Of a stretch of DNA of 64,000 nucleotides, positions 8,867 to 16,518 are shown piece by piece (position 1 is the stretch's first letter; each line of letters starts with the position of its first letter). The stretch is from JAJFFW01 sp038531315 (GTDB lineage: Bacteria; Pseudomonadota; Alphaproteobacteria; Caulobacterales; Parvularculaceae). The stretch is taken from positions 1-64,000 of the forward strand of contig JBCBBT010000001.1 in assembly GCA_038531315.1 (NCBI GenBank), read 5' to 3'. The translations under genes and the position numbers were made by a program. The notes under the pieces are model-generated. The model saw only the letters and a program-made list of their open reading frames with translations, was not told the DNA's origin and ran no database searches.

Positions 8867-9892
8867 TCAGATTTCCTCGTAGATGACTTCAAGAGACTCT
8901 TTTTCGAGCGCTTTACCGCCGCACATGTCTTCAATGCTGGCGGGTTCCAACACAAAGTCGGCGCCGGTCTCTTCGGCGGAAAACAGATTCAAAAGACCGT
9001 CTTGCGTCAGCGGCGTCGGGTGGATCGGCGGCGCTGTTGCGACATTCGAGGCGAGTTCCTCAAACAGCGGGCCCCAGGCCTCGCCCGGCCTGCCGACGAT
9101 CTGATAATTGGCGCTTTTACGGCGGATTTCCTCGTCCGCGGGGATCGCCGCCAACAATGGAATGCCGACCTCTTTTGCGAAATTTTTCGCCTCGCCCGTA
9201 CCGTCGTCCTTGTTGATGACCATGCCGGCGACGCCGACATTGCCGCCGAGCTTGCGGAAATATTCCACCGCCGAACAAACATTATTTGCAACGTATAAGG
9301 ATTGAAGATCATTGGAGCCAACGACGATCACCTTCTGGCACATATCGCGCGCAATCGGCAGGCCGAAGCCGCCGCAAACAACGTCGCCAAGAAAATCGAG
9401 CAGGACATAGTCAAAGTCCCAGTCGTGGAAGCCCAGCTTTTCCAGCAACTCAAAGCCGTGAATGATGCCGCGACCGCCGCATCCGCGGCCGACCTCGGGC
9501 CCGCCGAGCTCCATCGCGAAAACCCCGTCGCGCTTGAAGCACACATCGCTGATCGTAACTTCCTCGCCTGCAAGCTTTTTCTTTGTCGAGGTCTCAATAA
9601 TCGTCGGACAGGCGCGCCCGCCAAACAGCAAAGACGTCGTATCGCTCTTGGGGTCACAGCCGATCAGCAGGACTTTCTTTCCCTGCTGGGCCATCATGTA
9701 AGAAAGGTTCGCCAGCGTGAAGCTCTTGCCGATACCGCCCTTGCCGTAGATGGCGATAATCTGGGTTTCCTTGGCGGCCGGCGTCGTCGAAACCGCGTCC
9801 GGCTCGTGCGCCGCTTCATCGCGCAAGGCCTTATCGGCGGCGCTGATCGGGTCATCCTTGTCAGGACTTTTTTTATCGTCAAACGGAGCCAT
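8867..9892 (-). CDS. bchX: chlorophyllide a reductase iron protein X
   Basis: NifH-like ATPase that donates electrons to BchYZ through a [4Fe-4S] cluster held between two monomers. P-loop GKGGIGKS at residues 50-57. The cluster Cys lie in GRGCGGRGIIHGF and FLGDVVCGGFGLPIARDMC. 341 residues. GGAG precedes the ATG at 9892. Its start overlaps the bchC 3' end by 14 bp, placing it inside the crtEF-bchCXYZ-puf superoperon. The ~40-residue acidic N-terminal extension is usual for BchX. Confidence 0.97.
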   Translation of the reverse strand: MAPFDDKKSPDKDDPISAADKALRDEAAHEPDAVSTTPAAKETQIIAIYGKGGIGKSFTLANLSYMMAQQGKKVLLIGCDPKSDTTSLLFGGRACPTIIETSTKKKLAGEEVTISDVCFKRDGVFAMELGGPEVGRGCGGRGIIHGFELLEKLGFHDWDFDYVLLDFLGDVVCGGFGLPIARDMCQKVIVVGSNDLQSLYVANNVCSAVEYFRKLGGNVGVAGMVINKDDGTGEAKNFAKEVGIPLLAAIPADEEIRRKSANYQIVGRPGEAWGPLFEELASNVATAPPIHPTPLTQDGLLNLFSAEETGADFVLEPASIEDMCGGKALEKESLEVIYEEI

Positions 9893-10916
9893 GGGGGCGT
9901 CTCCAATCCAGAACCATTTTCAAACACGACGCATCTTCAAAAGCAGTCGCATATGCATCCCCCGCATGGGATGCGGGGCGGGTATGAGTGATAAGACCGT
10001 CAAGACTGAGCGCGCCGCTGGCGACGAGCGCGACCACCGCGTCCATGTCGGCGCGCTTCCACTCGGCGGCGACGCGCATGCGCATCTCTTTCATGAAGGC
10101 TTGCGGGAATGAAAAGGACGGCCGTTCGGCGTAAAACCCGGCGAGCGTGATCTCGCCGCCGGGCGCCATGGCGGCGACAAGATCGTCGATCACGCCGACA
10201 TCGCCGCTGACGTCGTAAATCGCGCGATAGTCCGTGCGGCCGTCGCATTCGGGCGCCATCACTGCATAGCCGTCAGCATCGGCGCGTTCGGGATCGATCT
10301 CCCAGACATTGGGCGCCGGCGCGCCCAGCGCCATCGTCAAGCGCGCCAGCAAGCGCCCGAGAATGCCATGTCCGACGATGAGATCCGGCGGCGCGCCGTC
10401 AGCAACGGCGTGATGCGCGGTAGCGGCGAGCGCCAGTAAAATCGCCGTTTCGGGTTGTTCAAAATCGACGACGCAAAGCCGCGCCGCGTCGGCGACAATT
10501 CTCGACGCCGAGGCGCCAAAAAGTCCGTGGGCGGCCTCGTAACAAGACGCACCCGGAACAAAAACCCGCTTGCCTAAAAGTTCCCGGCGTTCATCAGCCC
10601 AAACAACTTTACCGACCGATTCATAGCCCGGCACCAACGGATATCCCATCCCCGGAAAGGGCGGCATCTCGCCCGACCACAATAGCCGCTCGGTGCCGGC
10701 GCTGACGCCGCTCCACTCAATATCGACGATTACATCAGACGAATCGGGCGGTTTCAGATCAAGCCGGCACAGCGATGCGGTGCGCCGTCCTTCAAAAACG
10801 ACGGCGTCGGTTTCTAATGCGAGATGATCTAACGCCCCTGGGTCCGCGCACGATAAGGGGCTTGCGGAGGACGGCGCCCCGTCGATGACGCCATGGGCAG
10901 CGGAAGGCACTTCCAT
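9879..10916 (-). CDS. bchC: bacteriochlorophyllide a dehydrogenase (3-hydroxyethyl oxidation)
   Basis: Zinc-less medium-chain dehydrogenase that oxidises the 3-hydroxyethyl side chain to acetyl in bacteriochlorophyll a synthesis. Motifs WSGVSAGTERLLWSGEMPPFPGMGYPLVPGYESVG (residues ~68-102) are diagnostic. The catalytic core begins around residue 36, so the first ~35 residues are an extension unlike the family. No other ATG, GTG or TTG was found in that stretch apart from a GTG at codon 3. The ATG at 10916 is about 7 bp from a candidate -10, so the mRNA may be leaderless. Tandem PpsR-type sites lie just upstream. Confidence 0.95.
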   Translation of the reverse strand: MEVPSAAHGVIDGAPSSASPLSCADPGALDHLALETDAVVFEGRRTASLCRLDLKPPDSSDVIVDIEWSGVSAGTERLLWSGEMPPFPGMGYPLVPGYESVGKVVWADERRELLGKRVFVPGASCYEAAHGLFGASASRIVADAARLCVVDFEQPETAILLALAATAHHAVADGAPPDLIVGHGILGRLLARLTMALGAPAPNVWEIDPERADADGYAVMAPECDGRTDYRAIYDVSGDVGVIDDLVAAMAPGGEITLAGFYAERPSFSFPQAFMKEMRMRVAAEWKRADMDAVVALVASGALSLDGLITHTRPASHAGDAYATAFEDASCLKMVLDWRRPHGSV

Positions 10917-10918
10917 AG

Positions 10919-10962
10919 TGTCATATTAAATAGACAATGTTTTATGTCAATTCACATTGACG
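10919..10962. promoter_or_regulatory. tandem PpsR/CrtJ sites over the bchC promoter
   Basis: Site 1 (10919-10936) is a perfect TGT-N12-ACA palindrome. Site 2 (10945-10962) matches with one change in the last base (TGT-N12-ACG). Eight bp separate them, the spacing known for cooperative PpsR/CrtJ binding. On the - strand a perfect -35 TTGACA (10945-10950) and a -10-like TAATAT (10923-10928), 16 bp apart, fall inside the two sites, so binding would block RNA polymerase. PpsR is the aerobic/light repressor of photosynthesis genes in purple bacteria; its gene is not in the window. Confidence 0.85.
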
Positions 10963-10965
10963 ACT

Positions 10966-12045
10966 CTAGTCGCGCTCAGCGACCAGAATTCGGGTCAAAA
11001 TCGGGTTGTTTGTTTTGACCTCGCGCGGCCGGCGAAATCCCGCCGCGCACAGAAACGCCGATAGCTCCCGTTTGGAGCGCGGCCGCCCCGACCCCATCGC
11101 CCAGAGATAGAGACCGAAATAGGCGTCGCCCATCGGCTCCGCACCGCGGGTTTTGGCCATTGGTTCTGCGACAAGAACCGTTCCGCCCGCGGGCAACGCG
11201 CTGTGAACCGACTTCAACAGCGCATGCACGCGCTCGTCGTCGTGATCATGCAGCACGCGAATCAACGTGATAATATCCGCGCCAACAGGCAGCGCATCGT
11301 CGTGAATGTTGCGCGCTGCAACACGCACATCGATCCCCTTGTCGGCAAAATTCTGGCGCGCGATGGGCGCAACATTTTCCAGATCGCACAATGTGGCCTT
11401 GATCTCGGGGCGTTTTTCTTTCAGGGCGCACAGAAATGCGCCGGCGCCGCCCGCGACGTCCATGACGTGCTCAAATCCTTTGAAAGAAAACGCACTCAGT
11501 ATTTCCGCGCTGATAAAGGCCTGCGTTGTCGCCATCAGCGCCGAATAAGGAGACGATCCGCCTTCGTCGTAATTCCAGAAGCGCGCCAGCGCGGTGTCGT
11601 GGGTGCGCTGGCGTAGTAACGCCACCGGATCGCACAGATCCGCATAAAGCGCGCCGTGATGTTTGATCATGGGAAAAACCGCCGGGTTGCCGAGCAACGC
11701 CGCGCCATAAAGCCCGAGCGCATAACCGTCGCGTCGCCGCTCAAGCAGCGACAAGGCGACTGCGGCGCGCGCGAGGCGGTCCGCGCCCTCCTCGGGTAAA
11801 TCGATGCGCGCCGCAAAGTCAGCAAGCGGCAGCGGCCCGTCCCTCAGGGTTTCAAAAACGTCGAGTTCGACGCATGCGCGCAAAACCTGCGCGTAGGAAA
11901 ACCCGACGGCCATGTTGAAGGTTTCGCTGGTGCGTTTGCGCACCATCGGGCGGCTCAGCGGAAACGACGCCGCCCAGCGTTGAAATTCGGGTTTGGCGAT
12001 CACGCGATTGCGCAGATCGCGCATACGATCCAGCAACGAGCCCAT
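10966..12045 (-). CDS. crtF: demethylspheroidene O-methyltransferase
   Basis: SAM-dependent methyltransferase that methylates the tertiary hydroxyl of acyclic carotenoids in the spheroidene/spirilloxanthin pathway. The C-terminal Rossmann domain has the SAM motif VMDVAGGAGAFLCALKE, and the N-terminal winged-helix dimerisation domain is typical. The frame extends to a TTG at 12072 near the crtE stop, but the ATG at 12045 (MGSLLDRMRD) agrees better with the usual N-terminus just before KPEFQRW. Both lack a strong Shine-Dalgarno. It lies between crtE and the bchC promoter. Confidence 0.92.
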   Translation of the reverse strand: MGSLLDRMRDLRNRVIAKPEFQRWAASFPLSRPMVRKRTSETFNMAVGFSYAQVLRACVELDVFETLRDGPLPLADFAARIDLPEEGADRLARAAVALSLLERRRDGYALGLYGAALLGNPAVFPMIKHHGALYADLCDPVALLRQRTHDTALARFWNYDEGGSSPYSALMATTQAFISAEILSAFSFKGFEHVMDVAGGAGAFLCALKEKRPEIKATLCDLENVAPIARQNFADKGIDVRVAARNIHDDALPVGADIITLIRVLHDHDDERVHALLKSVHSALPAGGTVLVAEPMAKTRGAEPMGDAYFGLYLWAMGSGRPRSKRELSAFLCAAGFRRPREVKTNNPILTRILVAERD

Positions 12046-12075
12046 CAGGACGGCATTTTCAGCATACGGCAACGA

Positions 12076-12948
12076 TTAAACCGACGCGCTTGATATATTT
12101 TTCGGCGTCAGGCGGCTTGCCTGGGCGTGGATCAAGGCGCGCAAATCGGAGGCGCCGTCGCATGCAGGCACCGCGTCGGCGGCGTCCTCCACCAGCGCCT
12201 GCAATTGTTCAATGGCGCTTTGCAGCCCGATCGAGTGGACCGCATTGGGCCGCAAATGCCGCTCGTCCTGGCCGGCGGGCTTGCCGAGCGCGCCGGCGTC
12301 CATGGTGAAATCGCGAACATCGTCAGCGATCTGATAAGCCTCGCCAAGGCGCTCGCCAAGCCGGCGCCAGACGGCGCCGTCGTCGCCCGCAGCCGCGGCG
12401 CCCGCCATCGCCGCGGCGACAAAGAGCGCGCCGGTTTTGGACCGATGATAGGCGCGCAAATCGATATTGGGTTCGCTTTCCCACGCCTGCCCGGCGACAA
12501 TGCCTTCACGGGCGCCGACGGCGCGGCTGACGATTTTCATCACGGCGACCAGGCGATCCGGATGGGCGCTGCGCTCGCGGAAGAGCGTGTCAAAGGCCAT
12601 AACAATCAGCGCATCGCCGGCGAGAACCGCCAGTGATTCGCTAAACGCCACATGCACCGACGCCTTGCCCCGGCGCAAATCGGCGGCGTCAAAACACGGC
12701 AAATCATCGTGGACGAGCGATGCGCAATGGAGAAGTTCAATCGCCGCCGCGGCGCTCGACGCAAGCTCCATGCAGGCGTCGTCGCCGCACGCCTGCGCGA
12801 CAGCGAGACACAATTGCGGGCGCACGCGCGCCCCGCCCGGAAAAACCGCATAGCGAATAGCGTCAGCCAGCTTAGGCGGGGTGTCGGGACCCTCAGCCGA
12901 GGCGACAGCCCGCTCAATCGCGCGCTCAATCAAGGCGTCCGCATTCAT
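12076..12948 (-). CDS. crtE: geranylgeranyl diphosphate synthase
   Basis: Prenyl transferase making C20 geranylgeranyl diphosphate for carotenoids and for the bacteriochlorophyll tail. First Asp-rich motif DDLPCFD at residues 81-87, second DDVRD at 209-213, and the GKASVH and KTGALF segments are present. 290 residues. The ATG at 12948 has GGGAG upstream. It is the first gene of the - strand superoperon and is divergent from crtD across a region with PpsR-type sites. Confidence 0.95.
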   Translation of the reverse strand: MNADALIERAIERAVASAEGPDTPPKLADAIRYAVFPGGARVRPQLCLAVAQACGDDACMELASSAAAAIELLHCASLVHDDLPCFDAADLRRGKASVHVAFSESLAVLAGDALIVMAFDTLFRERSAHPDRLVAVMKIVSRAVGAREGIVAGQAWESEPNIDLRAYHRSKTGALFVAAAMAGAAAAGDDGAVWRRLGERLGEAYQIADDVRDFTMDAGALGKPAGQDERHLRPNAVHSIGLQSAIEQLQALVEDAADAVPACDGASDLRALIHAQASRLTPKNISSASV

Positions 12949-12964
12949 ACGCCACTCCCTATTA

Positions 12965-13008
12965 TGTCACTTTAACTTGTCGGTGTTTTATGTCAACTTT
13001 ACTAGACA
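12965..13008. promoter_or_regulatory. PpsR/CrtJ sites in the crtE-crtD divergent promoter
   Basis: The right site (12991-13008) is a perfect TGT-N12-ACA palindrome. The left one (12965-12982, ending TCG) keeps the TGTCA half. They are 8 bp apart, as in front of bchC. Read on the - strand, the 13-mer TTGACATAAAACA and a TGACA at the same distance are shared exactly with the bchC promoter. A pair here could repress both crtE (-) and crtD (+). Confidence 0.8.
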
Positions 13009-13051
13009 ATGATCCGAGACACTTGTCACGTGCGCCCTGGCGTTAAAACCG

Positions 13052-14635
13052 ATGGCGATGAACGCATTGCGGATGAACGCTTTGCGGATGAATACATTGC
13101 GTTTGAAGGCATTGGCGGCAGACGCCATGTCGACGTTTACGATGGCGTCTAGGCCGAAAGCCGTTGTCGTCGGCGCCGGCGCCGGCGGTCTCGCGGCGGC
13201 GGCGCTGCTGACCCGGGATTTTGACGTGACCGTGTTGGAGCGCGCCGGCGCGCCGGGCGGCAAAATTCACCAGAACGCCGTCGGCGGCGCTGCGATTGAC
13301 GCCGGCCCGACCGTCTTCACCATGCGCTGGGTGTTTGAAGAGCTCTTTGACGCGCTCGGCGAGCGCTTTGGCGATTGCCTGCAGCTGACAAAGCTCGACA
13401 CGCTGGCGCGCCATTTCTGGCCAGGCGGCGAACGGCTCGATTTGTTCGCAGACAGAGAAAAATCCGCCGCCGCGATCCGCGACTTCGCCAGCGCGGCGGA
13501 TGCGCAAAACTACCTCGATTTTTGCAAACAAACGCAAAGCATCTACGAGACGCTTCGCGATCCCTTCATGCGCGCGCCTGAACCGAGCCTGTGGAAGCTG
13601 ATGGCCATGCGCAACCCGTTTAAGCTCGCAGGCATCCATCCGTTCTTGACGCTGTGGAAAGCGCTCGCAGCCCGGTTTCGCGATCCGCGCCTGCGTCAGC
13701 TCTTCGCGCGGTACGCGACCTATTGCGGCTCCTCGCCCTATCAGGCGCCGGCCACCTTGATGTTGATCGCCCATGTGGAGCAGGAAGGCGTCTGGCTCGC
13801 CAAGGGCGGCATGGGCGCCCTCGCCAATGCGATCTCGGACCTGGCGGCGAAAAAAGGCGCAACGTTTTCCTATGACAGCCACGTTGAACAAATCCTGACG
13901 AACGGGCGGCGCGCGGCCGGCGTGCGGATCAGCGATCACGATCGGATGACACGGGATATCGCCGCCGACGTTGTTGTCTATAATGGCGACGTCCACGCGA
14001 TCGCCGCCGGCATGGTCGAGACGGCGGGCCGCAAAGCCCCGGTTGATCCGCCCAGGGGCGCGCGCTCCCAGTCGGCTGTGACATGGACCCAGCGGATTGC
14101 GCGCACAGATTTTGATTTATCCGTTCACAACGTATTTTTCTCGAATGACTATGAGAGCGAATTCAAGGCGACATTCAAAGACGGAAAGGCGCCAACGGCG
14201 CCGACGACCTACGTCTTTGCGCCCGATCGCCTCAGCCCTGAGGACAACGAGACCACTGAACGTCTGTTTTGTCTCATCAATGCGCCGCCGCACCATGAGC
14301 GTGCAGAATTTGGCGAGAAGGAGATTGGCCAATGCCGCGAAAATATGATCAAGCAGCTCAGCGCGTGCGGGTTGAAGATCACGACGTCGCCGGAAACGGT
14401 GACGGCGACGGGACCGGCGGAGTTTTCCAACCGGTTCCCGGGCAGCAAGGGAGCGCTCTACGGGATGGCGACGCACGGATGGCAGGCGTCGTTCCTCAGA
14501 CCCGGCGTGAGGACGAAGACGCCCGGCCTTTACCTGGCGGGCGGCGGGGTCCATCCCGGACCGGGCGTGCCGATGGCGACCCTTTCTGGTCGGGCCGCAG
14601 CAGCAGCGATCAGAGCGGACCACGCTTTGATATAA
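13052..14635 (+). CDS. crtD: hydroxyneurosporene/methoxyneurosporene desaturase
   Basis: FAD-dependent CrtI-family desaturase introducing the 3,4 double bond in acyclic carotenoids. Dinucleotide-binding motif AVVVGAGAGGLAAAALL near residues 37-53 and the C-terminal GLYLAGGGVHPGPGVPMA are diagnostic. The frame opens at 13052, but codons 3-22 are four copies of a 15-bp repeat (MNALR, MNALR, MNTLR, LKALA) before the conserved domain. Starts at 13127 or 13142 are equally possible; none has a convincing Shine-Dalgarno. Its 3' end overlaps crtC. Confidence 0.93.
   Translation: MAMNALRMNALRMNTLRLKALAADAMSTFTMASRPKAVVVGAGAGGLAAAALLTRDFDVTVLERAGAPGGKIHQNAVGGAAIDAGPTVFTMRWVFEELFDALGERFGDCLQLTKLDTLARHFWPGGERLDLFADREKSAAAIRDFASAADAQNYLDFCKQTQSIYETLRDPFMRAPEPSLWKLMAMRNPFKLAGIHPFLTLWKALAARFRDPRLRQLFARYATYCGSSPYQAPATLMLIAHVEQEGVWLAKGGMGALANAISDLAAKKGATFSYDSHVEQILTNGRRAAGVRISDHDRMTRDIAADVVVYNGDVHAIAAGMVETAGRKAPVDPPRGARSQSAVTWTQRIARTDFDLSVHNVFFSNDYESEFKATFKDGKAPTAPTTYVFAPDRLSPEDNETTERLFCLINAPPHHERAEFGEKEIGQCRENMIKQLSACGLKITTSPETVTATGPAEFSNRFPGSKGALYGMATHGWQASFLRPGVRTKTPGLYLAGGGVHPGPGVPMATLSGRAAAAAIRADHALI
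13058..13117. repeat. four 15-bp in-frame tandem repeats at the crtD 5' end
   Basis: Units at 13058, 13073, 13088 and 13103; the first two differ at one base. In the crtD frame they encode MNALR, MNALR, MNTLR and LKALA. Each of the first three units carries an ATG, so several alternative in-frame starts are created. Confidence 0.85.
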
Positions 14636-15540
14636 GCGTCGATCGCAACGGATACGCCTGGTGGTATGTGGATGCGATCAGCGACGACGGCGCTTATGGC
14701 ATGACGACCATTGCGTTTATCGGCAGCGTTTTCTCGCCCTACTACGCCTGGTCGAAAAAACGCAATCCGTTTAATCATTGTGCGATCAATGTTGCGCTCT
14801 ATGGCCCGCGCCAGAACCGCTGGGCGATGACCGAACGCGGCGCGGGCTCCGTCACCGCCGAGCGCGACGTGTTTCAGGTGGGCCCTAGCGCGCTCTCATG
14901 GGACGGCAAGGCGCTGATCATTGACGTATCGGAAATGTCTGTGCCGGTGCCGCGCAAAATGCGCGGGCGCATACGCGTTACGCCCGAATACCTGAACCCC
15001 AACGAACATATTATCGACGATCAGGGCAAACATCGCTGGCAGCCGGTGGCGCCGCGCACGCGCGTTGACGTCGCGTTTGACGACCCCGGAATTTCCTGGT
15101 CGGGCAGAGGGTATTTTGACTCAAACAATGGCGATGAGCCCCTTGAAAGCGCCTTTCGCTATTGGGATTGGTCGCGGGCGGTGTTGCCGCATGGCGAGAC
15201 GGCGATCTTTTACAACACCGATCTGTGGAACGGGACGCGGCGCAATCTTGCGATCAAACTCGACGCCAGCGGGGAAACCATCGAATTGATCAATCGGCCC
15301 GAAGCCGCCTTGCCGCCGACAAAGGTCTGGCGCATTGCGCGCCGGACCCGCGCCGACGAGAACGCCCCCGTGCGCGTGTTAAAAACACTGGAGGACACGC
15401 CCTTCTACAGCCGGTCGATCATTGAGAGCACGTTGTTCGGCGCACCTTGCAAAGCCGTACACGAAACCCTTTCCGGCGCGCGGTTTCGCTCGCCGATCGT
15501 CAAGGCGATGCTGCCGTTCCGGATGCCGCGCATACCATAA
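14479..15540 (+). CDS. crtC: carotenoid 1,2-hydratase
   Basis: Adds water to the psi-end of neurosporene/lycopene, giving hydroxylated acyclic carotenoids for CrtD and CrtF. The conserved part begins GPRFDISVDRNGYAWWYVDA and continues AFIGSVFSPYYAWSKK and HCAINVALYGPRQNRWAMTER, with a lipocalin-like CrtC domain throughout. The frame is open from 14332. The ATG at 14479 is preferred because the residues before GPRFD are a poorly conserved leader. It overlaps crtD by about 157 bp in another frame, and the two are surely cotranscribed. It converges with bchO. Confidence 0.9.
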   Translation: MAGVVPQTRREDEDARPLPGGRRGPSRTGRADGDPFWSGRSSSDQSGPRFDISVDRNGYAWWYVDAISDDGAYGMTTIAFIGSVFSPYYAWSKKRNPFNHCAINVALYGPRQNRWAMTERGAGSVTAERDVFQVGPSALSWDGKALIIDVSEMSVPVPRKMRGRIRVTPEYLNPNEHIIDDQGKHRWQPVAPRTRVDVAFDDPGISWSGRGYFDSNNGDEPLESAFRYWDWSRAVLPHGETAIFYNTDLWNGTRRNLAIKLDASGETIELINRPEAALPPTKVWRIARRTRADENAPVRVLKTLEDTPFYSRSIIESTLFGAPCKAVHETLSGARFRSPIVKAMLPFRMPRIP

Positions 15541-15621
15541 GCTTTCTGCTTTCGTGGCTCGGCAGACGAAAAAATATCGGCATTCATGATTCGGTCAGTG
15601 CGAGCGTCATCGGCTTGCGCT

Positions 15622-16512
15622 TTAAAGGTCCAGTTGCGCCGCCGTGTCTGAAATGATGTCCGCAACAGCGGCCGGCGCTTCTTCATGCGCCAGGTGGCCC
15701 AGTGTCGCGAGCGGTCGGAAGGCGCCGTGAACAGCGCGCTCGGCCGCCGCGCGCGCGACTTTCGGCGGCACCGCCTCGTCTTTCATGCCGGCGACAAAGA
15801 TGCTCGGAACTTTTAAGGCCGCGATCAGCCGGTCCATCTCCGCGAGGTTCCAGTGCGCCATCATGCCGAGGGCGCCGGAAATATGGCCCGGTCGTTTCAT
15901 CAGCTGCGCATAGGCGTCGACCATTTCGGGTTGCGGCGTTGATCCGGTTTGCTCGATGAGCCGGCGAACGCGCCTTTTATCGCGAGCGCCCTGCGAAAAG
16001 GCGAAGGCTGCGAATGGATTATAAAACAGCATTCTGGCCATCACCGGGAACATGATCCCGGCTGGTCCTGAAAATGGCGCGAGCGCGCCGTTGAGGCTGA
16101 CAAGCGCTTTTGCCGGCAAGAGTTCATCCGTAAGCATACGAACGGCGATCGCCGCGCCCGCCGAATGGCCGACGACAATTGCCGGCGCAAAAGCGAGGCG
16201 CGCTGATAGCGCGGCGACCGATTGGGCGATATGAGAAATTGTCGGCGGCGACCAGCGATTGGCCTGGGTAAATCCATGCCCCGGCAAATCGAAGGCGCAT
16301 ACTTCAAAAGAACACGCGAGGATGGGCGCCAGTCCGGCCCATGAATGGGTCGCCGCACCCGTGCCGTGGATCAATAAGACCCGCGGCCCCGCGCCCATGC
16401 GTTGCACGTGCCAGCGATAATCGCCGGCGTCGACAAAGGCGCTGTTGTCGCGAAGCGGCCACGCGGCGCCATCGCTTTCCCAATCCGGCATCCGCGAAAA
16501 GGTGGTCGGCAT
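15622..16512 (-). CDS. bchO: BchO, alpha/beta hydrolase of the Mg-chelatase operon
   Basis: Alpha/beta-hydrolase fold protein with the nucleophile elbow GHSAG at residues 115-119, an oxyanion segment LLIHGTGAATHSW and a late His in LGHLAHEEAP. BchO proteins follow bchID in purple bacteria; their biochemical role in Mg-protoporphyrin formation is not settled. 296 residues. It begins 6 bp after the bchD stop, so it is in the same operon. It converges with crtC. Confidence 0.92.
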   Translation of the reverse strand: MPTTFSRMPDWESDGAAWPLRDNSAFVDAGDYRWHVQRMGAGPRVLLIHGTGAATHSWAGLAPILACSFEVCAFDLPGHGFTQANRWSPPTISHIAQSVAALSARLAFAPAIVVGHSAGAAIAVRMLTDELLPAKALVSLNGALAPFSGPAGIMFPVMARMLFYNPFAAFAFSQGARDKRRVRRLIEQTGSTPQPEMVDAYAQLMKRPGHISGALGMMAHWNLAEMDRLIAALKVPSIFVAGMKDEAVPPKVARAAAERAVHGAFRPLATLGHLAHEEAPAAVADIISDTAAQLDL

Positions 16513-16518
16513 GGGCGA

